Part shown: positions 56,957-64,000 of the stretch, one piece after another
Position numbering within the stretch: the stretch's first letter is position 1
How the letters are laid out: the number at the start of each line of letters is the position of its first letter
NCBI GenBank assembly: GCA_002360945.1
Contig: DERO01000005.1
Span: forward strand, 44,523 to 108,522
Reading direction: 5' to 3'
Source of the DNA: Leclercia adecarboxylata
GTDB taxonomy: Bacteria > Pseudomonadota > Gammaproteobacteria > Enterobacterales > Enterobacteriaceae
DNA: 64,000 bases
Translations under genes and position numbers: made by a program
The notes under the pieces: model-generated
Database searches by the model: none
Told to the model about the DNA's origin: nothing
The model's input: the letters and a program-made list of their open reading frames with translations, nothing else

Positions 56957-58498
56957 ATGCCCACCAAAATCGTTATAAAAAAGAATACTTATTTTGATTC
57001 CGTATCGCTGATGTCGGTTTCCACCAAAGCCAATAAATTGCCCGGCGTGGAACAGGCTTTTGTCGCCATGGCCACCGAAATGAATAAAGGCGTATTAAAA
57101 AATCTCGGCCTGCTGACGCCGGAATTAGAGGACGCCAAAAACGGCGACCTGATGATTGTGATTAAAGGCGAGGCCGCCAACGATGAAACCCTGGCCGCCA
57201 TCGAAGCGCTGTTCACCCGCAAAGAGAGCGCGGGCTCCCACGAAGCGCGTTACGCCACCCTCGCCAGCGCCAAAACCCATCGTCCGGACGCTAACCTGGC
57301 GGTGATCTCGGTCAATGGCACCTTTGCCGCCCGCGAAGCGCGCCAGGCGCTGGAGAACGACCTCAACGTGATGCTGTTCTCCGATAACGTCTCCCTCGAC
57401 GACGAGCTGGCGCTCAAGCAGCTGGCCCACGAGAAAGGGCTGCTGATGATGGGGCCGGACTGCGGCACCGCCATCATTAACGGGGCAGGGCTGTGCTTTG
57501 CCAACGCGGTGCGTCGCGGGCCGATTGGCATCGTCGGCGCGTCCGGCACCGGCAGCCAGGAGCTGAGCGCGCGCATCCACGAGTTCGGCGGGGGCATCTC
57601 CCAGCTGATCGGCACCGGCGGTCGCGATCTGAGCGAAAAAATCGGCGGGCTGATGATGCTCGACGCCATCGCCATGCTGGAGGCGGACGACGCCACCCAG
57701 GTCATCGCTCTGATCTCCAAACCGCCTGCGCCTGCGGTGGCCGAGAAGGTGCTGGCCCGCGCCCGCGCCTGCCGTAAACCGGTGGTGGTCTGCTTCCTCG
57801 GTCGCAACCAGCCACCGGCCGATGAAGACGGATTACAGTTTGCCCGTGGCACCAAAGAGGCGGCGCTGAAAGCGGTTCTGCTCACCGGGATTAAAAAAGA
57901 GTCGCTGGATCTGCACCCGCTCAACTGGCCGCTGATCGAAGAGGTGCGCGCTCGGCTGACCCCGCAGCAGAAGTACATTCGCGGCCTGTTCTGCGGCGGC
58001 ACCCTGTGCGACGAAGCCATGTTCGCCGCGCTGGAAAAGTACGACGACGTCTACAGCAACATTCAGCCGGATCCGAGCAAACGTCTCGCCAATATTAACG
58101 TCAGCCAGGCCCACACCTTCCTCGACTTTGGCGACGATGACTTCACCAACGGCAAGCCGCACCCGATGATCGACCCGACCAACCGCATCAGCCGCCTGTT
58201 GCAGGAGGCCCGCGATCCAGAGGTCGGGGTGATCGTCATGGACTTCGTTCTCGGCTTCGGATCGCATGAAGATCCGGTGGGGGTAATGATCGACGCGATC
58301 AAAGAGGCGCAGGCGATTGCCAGAGCCGACAACCGTCCGCTGGAGATCCTCGGCTACGTGCTCGGCACCGACCAGGATACCCCGTCCCTGACCCAGCAGT
58401 GCCAGCTTCTGACCGATGCGGGCGTGATCTGGGCCAGCAGCAGTACCAACACCGGATTACTGGCACGTGAATTTGTCTGCAAAGGGGAGAAAGCCTGA
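56957..58498 (+). CDS. yahF: YahF, FdrA/AllF-like CoA-ligase-fold protein
   Basis: 513 aa from the ATG after AGGAGG (MPTKIVIKKNTYFDS). Succinyl-CoA-synthetase-like folds: a nucleotide/CoA-binding region (SGTGSQELSARIHEFGGGIS at about 195-215) and a second one in the C-terminal half. It is a paralogue of FdrA/AllF, a subunit of oxamate carbamoyltransferase in allantoin fermentation. It overlaps yahG (ATG within TGATG). The neighbouring carbamate kinase homologue supports a role in carbamoyl transfer. The substrate is unknown. Confidence 0.93.
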   Translation: MPTKIVIKKNTYFDSVSLMSVSTKANKLPGVEQAFVAMATEMNKGVLKNLGLLTPELEDAKNGDLMIVIKGEAANDETLAAIEALFTRKESAGSHEARYATLASAKTHRPDANLAVISVNGTFAAREARQALENDLNVMLFSDNVSLDDELALKQLAHEKGLLMMGPDCGTAIINGAGLCFANAVRRGPIGIVGASGTGSQELSARIHEFGGGISQLIGTGGRDLSEKIGGLMMLDAIAMLEADDATQVIALISKPPAPAVAEKVLARARACRKPVVVCFLGRNQPPADEDGLQFARGTKEAALKAVLLTGIKKESLDLHPLNWPLIEEVRARLTPQQKYIRGLFCGGTLCDEAMFAALEKYDDVYSNIQPDPSKRLANINVSQAHTFLDFGDDDFTNGKPHPMIDPTNRISRLLQEARDPEVGVIVMDFVLGFGSHEDPVGVMIDAIKEAQAIARADNRPLEILGYVLGTDQDTPSLTQQCQLLTDAGVIWASSSTNTGLLAREFVCKGEKA

Positions 58499-59913
58499 TG
58501 ACCACCTTATTTAACCAGCCGCTGAACGTCATTAACGTCGGCATCGCCATGTTCAGCGACGACCTGAAGAAGCAGCACGTCCCGGTTACCCATCTCGACT
58601 GGACCCCGCCGGGGCAGGGCAATCTGCAGGTGGTGGAAGCCCTTGACCAGCTGGCAGCTAAACCGCTGGCGGATAAAATCGCCGCCGCCAACAAGATTGC
58701 GCTGGAGCGCATTATCCAGTCCCACCCGGTGCTGGTGGGCTACGACCAGGCCATTAACGTCGTGCCCGGTATGACCCGCACCACCATCCTGCACGCCGGT
58801 CCGCCCGTCTCGTGGGAGAACATGTGCGGGGCGATGAAAGGGGCCGTCACCGGGGCGCTGGTGTTTGAAGGGTTAGCCAAAGACCTGGACGACGCGGCGC
58901 GGCTGGCGGCCTCAGGCGACATCACCTTCTCCCCGTGCCACGAGCACGACTGCGTGGGCTCGATGGCGGGCGTCACCTCGGCATCGATGTTTATGCACAT
59001 CGTCGAGAACAAAACGTACGGCAACCGCGCCTTCACCAACCTCAGCGAGCAGATGGCGAAGATCCTGCGCATGGGCGCCAACGACCAGAGCGTGATCGAT
59101 CGTCTGAACTGGATGCGCGACGTGCTCGGCCCGATGCTGCGCGACGCCATGAAAATCATCGGCGAAATCGATCTGCGCCTGATGCTGGCTCAGGCTCTGC
59201 ACATGGGCGACGAGTGCCACAACCGCAATAACGCGGGCACCACGCTGCTGATTCAGTCATTAACCCCAGGGCTTATCCAGGCGGGCTATCCGGTGGAGCA
59301 GCAGCGCCAGGTGTTTGAGTTTGTCGCCAGCAGCGACTACTTCTCCGGCCCGACGTGGATGGCGATGTGCAAAGCCGCGCTGGATGCTGCCCACGGCATC
59401 GAGTACAGCACCGTGGTCACCACCATGGCGCGTAACGGCTACGAGTTCGGCCTGCGCATCTCCGGCCTGCCGGGGCAGTGGTTTACCGGCCCGGCGCAGC
59501 AGGTGATTGGCCCGATGTTCGCGGGTTATAAGCCGGAAGACTCCGGGCTGGATATCGGCGACAGCGCGATTACCGAAACCTACGGCATCGGCGGCTTTGC
59601 CATGGCGACGGCCCCGGCGATTGTCGCCCTGGTGGGCGGCACGGTGGAGGAAGCCATCGACTTCTCGCGCCAGATGCGTGAGATCACCCTCGGCGAAAAC
59701 CCGAACGTCACCATCCCGCTGCTGTCGTTTATGGGCATCCCGACCGCCATCGACATCACCAAAGTGGCGGGGAGCGGCATTCTGCCGGTGATCAACACCG
59801 CCATTGCCCATAAGGACGCCGGAATTGGCATGATTGGGGCGGGCATCGTTCACCCGCCGTTTAGCTGTTTTGAAAAGGCGCTGTTGACCTTCCGCGATCG
59901 CTACTTCCTATAA
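58498..59913 (+). CDS. yahG: YahG, DUF1116 (YlbE/AllG-like)
   Basis: 471 aa. DUF1116 protein homologous to YlbE/AllG, the partner of FdrA/AllF in oxamate carbamoyltransferase. Conserved stretches include TPGQ/TPPGQGN, MTRTTILHAGPPVSWENMC, FSPCHEHDCVGSMAGVTSA and HMGDECHNRNNAGT, with His/Asp/Cys residues that could bind metal or substrate. Translation is coupled to yahF by a 1-nt overlap. No DUF2877 gene (yahE/ylbF) follows or precedes it here. Confidence 0.93.
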   Translation: MTTLFNQPLNVINVGIAMFSDDLKKQHVPVTHLDWTPPGQGNLQVVEALDQLAAKPLADKIAAANKIALERIIQSHPVLVGYDQAINVVPGMTRTTILHAGPPVSWENMCGAMKGAVTGALVFEGLAKDLDDAARLAASGDITFSPCHEHDCVGSMAGVTSASMFMHIVENKTYGNRAFTNLSEQMAKILRMGANDQSVIDRLNWMRDVLGPMLRDAMKIIGEIDLRLMLAQALHMGDECHNRNNAGTTLLIQSLTPGLIQAGYPVEQQRQVFEFVASSDYFSGPTWMAMCKAALDAAHGIEYSTVVTTMARNGYEFGLRISGLPGQWFTGPAQQVIGPMFAGYKPEDSGLDIGDSAITETYGIGGFAMATAPAIVALVGGTVEEAIDFSRQMREITLGENPNVTIPLLSFMGIPTAIDITKVAGSGILPVINTAIAHKDAGIGMIGAGIVHPPFSCFEKALLTFRDRYFL

Positions 59914-59924
59914 GGTAAGCATCC

Positions 59925-61469
59925 ATGAAAAGCATGAAACTGGAGTGGAAAAGAGGTGACTGGGCGGCGTACTTCGGGTTGATGACCAACAACCTGACGA
60001 ACCTGCTGACCATGATGGGGCTGCTCATTTTTGTCGTCGGCATCCCGAAAGAGATTGTTTATGGACGTATTGCGCCAGCCTTCGGGCTGGCGGTACTGGT
60101 GGCGAGCGTCTGCTATGCGTGGTTCGGCCTGCAGATGGCGCGCCAGACCGGGCGTAACGACGTGACCGCGCTGCCGTCGGGGCCGAGCGCTCCGTCGATC
60201 TTTACCGTGACATTCCTGGTGCTGATGCCGGTCTATCAGCAGACTGGCGATGCGGATTTCGCCATCCAGATTGGTCTGGTGTGGTGCTTCGTGGAGGCGA
60301 TGATCCTCGCGGGCGGCTCCTTCCTCGGGGAAACCATCCGCAAGATGATCCCGCGTACCGTGCTGCTGTCGTGCCTCTCCGGTCTGGGTCTGCTGCTGCT
60401 GGCGATGAACCCGATGCTGCAGGCGTTCGAAGCGCCGACGGTCTCCTTTATCGTGCTGCTGCTGATCTTCATCAACTGGTTTGGCAAAAAGCCGATTTTC
60501 GCCCGTATCCCGACCGGTCTGCTGCTGCTGGTCGCCGGTACCGCGCTGGCGTGGATCTCCGGCCTGCAAAGCCCGGAAGCGATCAAGGCCTCGATGTCCT
60601 CCTTCGGCTTTAACCCGCCGGAAGTGCATATCGACAGCTTTATGCAGGGGCTGCCGCACGCGCTGCCGTATCTGGCCTCTGCGGTGCCGCTGGGACTGGC
60701 GAACTACATCTTTGACCTGGAAAACATCGAAAGCGCCCACGCGGCGGGGGATGAGTACCCGACCCGCAAGGTGATGCTGGCCAACGGTCTGGCCTCAATG
60801 CTCGGCTGCCTGATGGGCAACCCGTTCCCGGTGACGGTCTACGTCGGCCACGCGGGCTGGAAAGCGATGGGGGCGAGCATCGGCTACACGCTGGCCTCCG
60901 GCGTGACCATGTTCATCGTGCCGCTGTTCGGGCTGGGGGCCTTTATGCTCGCCATCATCCCGATGACCGCCATCGTGCCGATTCTGGTGTTTATCGGCGT
61001 GGTCACCGCCAACCAGGTGGTGAGGGAAACGCCCAAAGTGGAGGTACCCGTCATCTTTATCTGTCTGTTCCCGTGGATCGCCAACTGGGCGCTGACCATG
61101 ATGAACAGCGTGATGGGGGCGGCGGGCACCAACGCGGCGAAAATCGGCACCGACGTGCTGCACAGCAAAGGGATTTACTACGAAGGGCTGATGCACCTCG
61201 GCAACGGCGCACCGCTTGCCAGCATGCTGTGGGGCTGTATCGCCATCTTCGCCATCATCAATAAACCGCTGCGCGGTGCGGTCGCTGCCGCCGTCGGCGC
61301 GCTGCTGGCCCTGTTCGGGGTGATCCACGCGCCGGTGGTCGGCTTCGCCGAGGGCAGCTCTCTGACCTTCGTCACCGCCTACCTGATGATGAGCGGCATG
61401 TTTGTGGTGAAGCATTTCCTCGATAGCCGTGAAGTTGCGAGCGCTGCGGCACCGGTTTCTGAATCCTGA
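59925..61469 (+). CDS. NCS2/AzgA-like purine-type permease
   Basis: 514 aa with about 13 hydrophobic segments. The N-terminus (WAAYFGLMTNNLTNLLTMMG) and the signature-like GNPFPVTVYVGHAGWKAMGA correspond to the NCS2/AzgA superfamily of nucleobase permeases. It lies 11 bp after yahG and before the carbamate kinase gene, so it probably imports the pathway's substrate, such as a ureide, purine or other carbamoyl compound. I do not recall a permease at this place in the E. coli yah cluster. Confidence 0.85.
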   Translation: MKSMKLEWKRGDWAAYFGLMTNNLTNLLTMMGLLIFVVGIPKEIVYGRIAPAFGLAVLVASVCYAWFGLQMARQTGRNDVTALPSGPSAPSIFTVTFLVLMPVYQQTGDADFAIQIGLVWCFVEAMILAGGSFLGETIRKMIPRTVLLSCLSGLGLLLLAMNPMLQAFEAPTVSFIVLLLIFINWFGKKPIFARIPTGLLLLVAGTALAWISGLQSPEAIKASMSSFGFNPPEVHIDSFMQGLPHALPYLASAVPLGLANYIFDLENIESAHAAGDEYPTRKVMLANGLASMLGCLMGNPFPVTVYVGHAGWKAMGASIGYTLASGVTMFIVPLFGLGAFMLAIIPMTAIVPILVFIGVVTANQVVRETPKVEVPVIFICLFPWIANWALTMMNSVMGAAGTNAAKIGTDVLHSKGIYYEGLMHLGNGAPLASMLWGCIAIFAIINKPLRGAVAAAVGALLALFGVIHAPVVGFAEGSSLTFVTAYLMMSGMFVVKHFLDSREVASAAAPVSES

Positions 61470-61480
61470 TAATGCCTGAT

Positions 61481-61562
61481 GCCCTCACCCTAACCCTCTC
61501 CCACAGGGAGAGGGAACGTTAATCCCCCTCTCCCTGTGGGAGAGGGCCGGGGTGAGGGCACC
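61481..61562. repeat. Long intergenic palindrome (CCCTCACCC-type repeat)
   Basis: Arms of TGCCCTCACCCTAACCCTCT and GAGGGCCGGGGTGAGGGCA, with the inner palindrome TCCCACAGGGAGAGGG / CCCTCTCCCTGTGGGAGA, fold into a long hairpin between the permease and yahI genes. The type is a dispersed enterobacterial intergenic repeat; a partial copy recurs at the window end (63980-64000). Confidence 0.82.
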
Positions 61563-61588
61563 AGACCGCACCTTTTAAAGGAACCTAT

Positions 61589-62536
61589 ATGAAAGAACTC
61601 ATGGTCGTCGCCATCGGCGGCAACAGCATTATCAAAGACAACGCCAGCCAGTCGATTGAGCACCAGGCGCAGGCGGTGAAAGCGGTCGCGGAATCGGTAC
61701 TGGAGATGCTGGCCTCCGACTATGACATCGTCCTCACCCACGGCAACGGCCCGCAGGTGGGGCTGGATCTGCGCCGGGCGGAGATCGCCCACGAGCGGGA
61801 AGGGCTGCCGCTCACACCGCTGGCGAACTGCGTGGCCGATACCCAGGGCGGGATTGGCTACCTGATCCAGCAGGCGCTGAACAACCGCCTCGCCGCCCGC
61901 GGCGAGCAAAAGGCGGTGACGGTGGTTACCCAGGTTGAGGTCGACAAAAACGACCCGGGCTTTACCCATCCGACTAAACCGATTGGCGCTTTCTTCAGCG
62001 AAGCCCAGCGTGACGAGCTGCAGCGCGCCCATCCTGACTGGCATTTCGTTGAGGACTCTGGCCGCGGTTACCGCCGCGTGGTGGCCTCGCCGCAGCCGGT
62101 GCGCATCGTCGAAGCCGATGCCATCAAGGCCCTGACGCAAAAAGGCTTTGTGGTGATTGGCGCGGGCGGCGGCGGCATTCCGGTGGTGCGTACCGAACAG
62201 GGCGACTACCAGAGCGTCGATGCGGTGATCGACAAAGATCTCTCCACCGCGCTGCTGGCCCGCGAGATCCACGCCAACGTGCTGGTGATCACCACCGGCG
62301 TCGAGAAAGTGTGCATTCACTTCGGCAAGCCCAACCAGCAGGCGCTGGAGACGGTGAGCGTGGCGCAGATGACGCGCTACATGGAAGAGGGCCACTTCCC
62401 GGCGGGCAGCATGCTGCCGAAAATCGTTGCCAGCCTGGAGTTCCTGCACCACGGCGGCACGCGGGTGATCATCACCTCGCCGGACTGCCTGCCCGCCGCG
62501 CTACGCGGCGAGACCGGCACCCATATCGTGGCTTAA
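61589..62536 (+). CDS. yahI: Carbamate kinase-like YahI
   Basis: 315 aa. Catalyses ATP + carbamate to carbamoyl phosphate + ADP, or the reverse to harvest ATP. Motifs: VAIGGNSII at the N-terminus, TQGGIGYLIQQAL, GAGGGGIPVV and the C-terminal TSPDCLPAALRGETGTHI. The length matches E. coli YahI. In the YahF/YahG context it would convert the carbamoyl phosphate released to ATP. Confidence 0.94.
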   Translation: MKELMVVAIGGNSIIKDNASQSIEHQAQAVKAVAESVLEMLASDYDIVLTHGNGPQVGLDLRRAEIAHEREGLPLTPLANCVADTQGGIGYLIQQALNNRLAARGEQKAVTVVTQVEVDKNDPGFTHPTKPIGAFFSEAQRDELQRAHPDWHFVEDSGRGYRRVVASPQPVRIVEADAIKALTQKGFVVIGAGGGGIPVVRTEQGDYQSVDAVIDKDLSTALLAREIHANVLVITTGVEKVCIHFGKPNQQALETVSVAQMTRYMEEGHFPAGSMLPKIVASLEFLHHGGTRVIITSPDCLPAALRGETGTHIVA

Positions 62537-62583
62537 CCCCGGCGGGCTTCCAGCCCGCCGCGAGACAATAAAAGGACAAGACA

Positions 62584-63972
62584 ATGAGTGAGAATAAAAG
62601 CCGCCGGGAGTTTCTCAGCCAGAGCGGCAAAATCGCCACCGCTGCCACCGCCTGTGCCCTGTTTGGTGCAACCGGCTCCGTCGCGTATGCTGCTGACACC
62701 GCAAAACCGACCTGCGAGACGGGCAAACCGATGAACATCACCGCGACACACTACTATCTGGACAACGTGCTGCTGGAGGCCGGGTTTAACTTCGACGGCG
62801 ATGTGGCCGTCAGCACCCGCACCGAGCTGAAAACGCTGGAGATCAAGGACGGCAAAATCGCCGCCCTGCTGGATAACAACAGCCACGCCGACGCCACGCT
62901 GCCGCACTACGATGGCGGCGGCAAGCTGCTGCTTCCGGCGATGCGCGACATGCATATCCATCTGGATAAGACCTTCTACGGCGGCCCGTGGCGCTCGCTC
63001 AACCGTCCGGCGGGCACCACCATTCAGGACATGATCCGCCTCGAGCAAAAGCTGCTTCCGGAACTGCAACCCTACACTCAGGAGCGGGCGGAAAAGTTAA
63101 TCGATCTGATCCAGTCGAAGGGCTCCACCATCGCCCGCAGCCACTGCAACATCGAGCCGACCTCCGGGCTGAAAAACCTGGAAAATTTACAGGCCGTGCT
63201 GGCGCGGCGTAAGCCTGGATTCGACTGCGAGATTGTCGCCTTCCCGCAGCACGGCCTGTTGCTCTCGAACGCGGAAAAGCTGATGCGTGAGGCGATGCAG
63301 GCCGGGGCGCACTATGTGGGCGGGCTGGATCCCACCAGCGTCGATGGCGCGATGGAGAAGTCCCTCGATCTCATGTTCCAGATTGCGCTGGATTACGACA
63401 AAGGGGTGGATATCCACCTGCACGAAACCAGCCCGGCGGGCGTGGCGGCGGTGAACTACATGGTGCAAACCGTGGAGAAAACCCCCGAGCTGAAGGGCAA
63501 GCTGACCATCAGCCACGCCTTTGCGCTGGCCACGCTCAACGAGCAGGAAGTGGACGCCCTGGCCCCGCGCATGGCAGCGCAGCAGATCACCATCGCCTCT
63601 ACCGTGCCGATCGGCACCCTGCATATGCCGCTGAAGCAGCTGCGCGATAAGGGGGTGTTCGTTATCACCGGTACCGACAGCGTGATCGACCACTGGTCAC
63701 CGTATGGCCTGGGCGACATGCTGGAAAAAGCCAACCTGTATGCCCAGCTCTATATCCGTCCGAACGAGCAGACGCTGTCCCGCGCATTAGGTATCGCCAC
63801 CGGCGACGTGCTGCCGCTGAACGACAAAGGCGAACGCGTGTGGCCGAAAGCTCAGGATGCCGCCAGCTTCGTGCTGGTGGACGCCTCCTGCTCCGCCGAA
63901 GCGGTGGCACGCATTTCTCCGCGCACCGCGACCTTCCATAACGGGAATCTGGTGTGGGGAACGGTGGGCTGA
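62584..63972 (+). CDS. yahJ: Tat-exported amidohydrolase YahJ
   Basis: 462 aa. The N-terminal SRREFLSQSG is a twin-arginine motif followed by a hydrophobic segment, so export as a folded metalloprotein is likely. The amidohydrolase fold has MRDMHIHLDK (HxH metal site, about residues 122-131), HLHET and the TGTDSVIDHW metal aspartate. It resembles cytosine-deaminase-like enzymes; the substrate is unknown. The C-terminus closely matches E. coli YahJ. Last gene of the cluster in view; a repeat fragment follows. Confidence 0.94.
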   Translation: MSENKSRREFLSQSGKIATAATACALFGATGSVAYAADTAKPTCETGKPMNITATHYYLDNVLLEAGFNFDGDVAVSTRTELKTLEIKDGKIAALLDNNSHADATLPHYDGGGKLLLPAMRDMHIHLDKTFYGGPWRSLNRPAGTTIQDMIRLEQKLLPELQPYTQERAEKLIDLIQSKGSTIARSHCNIEPTSGLKNLENLQAVLARRKPGFDCEIVAFPQHGLLLSNAEKLMREAMQAGAHYVGGLDPTSVDGAMEKSLDLMFQIALDYDKGVDIHLHETSPAGVAAVNYMVQTVEKTPELKGKLTISHAFALATLNEQEVDALAPRMAAQQITIASTVPIGTLHMPLKQLRDKGVFVITGTDSVIDHWSPYGLGDMLEKANLYAQLYIRPNEQTLSRALGIATGDVLPLNDKGERVWPKAQDAASFVLVDASCSAEAVARISPRTATFHNGNLVWGTVG

Positions 63973-63979
63973 TGTGCAT

Positions 63980-64000
63980 TTCTCCCTCTCCCTGTGGGTG
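63980..64000. repeat. Partial CCCTCTCCC repeat at the window end
   Basis: CCCTCTCCCTGTGGGTG repeats the inner arm of the palindrome at 61481-61562; the rest is outside the window. Confidence 0.6.

Overview
The window is chromosomal DNA from a member of the Enterobacteriaceae, most likely from the Enterobacter/Lelliottia/Klebsiella side of the family. Nearly all core genes match E. coli proteins closely in length and motif (proV/proW, fhlA, hyp, hyc, hydN, hypF, nrdHIEF, ygaM, ygaC, alaE, stpA, yqaE, yahBDFGIJ). Core segments are GC-rich; the 16.7-26.9 kb segment is visibly AT-richer. All identifications were made by reading the sequence against remembered families; no database search was run.

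Layout. (1) 1-1,926: proW (cut by the window edge) and proV of the glycine-betaine/proline importer, minus strand. (2) 2,245-16,012: the complete formate hydrogenlyase locus. The FhlA activator and hypABCDE maturation genes are on the minus strand, divergent from hycABCDEFGHI. Sigma-54 promoters, an IHF site and candidate FhlA sites lie between and within the two operons. (3) 16,013-31,200: an accessory block where E. coli carries asc genes between hycI and hydN. It holds REP elements, a TolA-C-like lipoprotein, a two-gene Hachiman (HamA/HamB) anti-phage system, a stop-split HEPN-like gene, an intact HEPN-like gene, an IS3-type transposase scrap, a DUF3800 gene, possible P4-like prophage remnants, an Hcp-type T6SS gene with two unknown companions, and a 1185-residue RTX-repeat animal-type haem peroxidase. 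(4) 31,231-39,761: hydN, a cysteine-type formate dehydrogenase H, hypF and a NiCoT nickel permease as one sigma-54 operon, followed by a separate sigma-54 gene for a selenocysteine-containing fdhF with its SECIS. (5) 39,900-48,061: a cold-shock gene with a cspA-like leader, an EAL-GGDEF pair, a LysE exporter, a CMD-domain lipoprotein, a LysR regulator and an aldo/keto reductase. (6) 48,064-54,997: nrdHIEF with NrdR-like boxes, ygaM, ygaC, alaE, stpA, a YodC-like gene and yqaE. (7) 54,994-63,972: a yah cluster (yahB, yahD, yahF, yahG, an NCS2-like permease, yahI, yahJ) without yahE.

How it works together. Regions 2 and 4 form one fermentative regulon. FhlA senses formate and fires sigma-54 promoters. 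HypA-F build the NiFe centre with nickel from the NiCoT permease. FdhF feeds electrons through the HycBCDEFG membrane complex, HycE is matured by HycI, and HycA restrains FhlA. Compared with E. coli, the hydrogen regulon sits between nrdHIEF and proVW, which are adjacent in E. coli, so the chromosome is rearranged here. The most interesting accessory features are the Hachiman island with its HEPN and DUF3800 neighbours, the duplicated formate dehydrogenase (Cys and Sec forms), the RTX peroxidase next to an orphan hcp, and the yah cluster that lacks its DUF2877 subunit.
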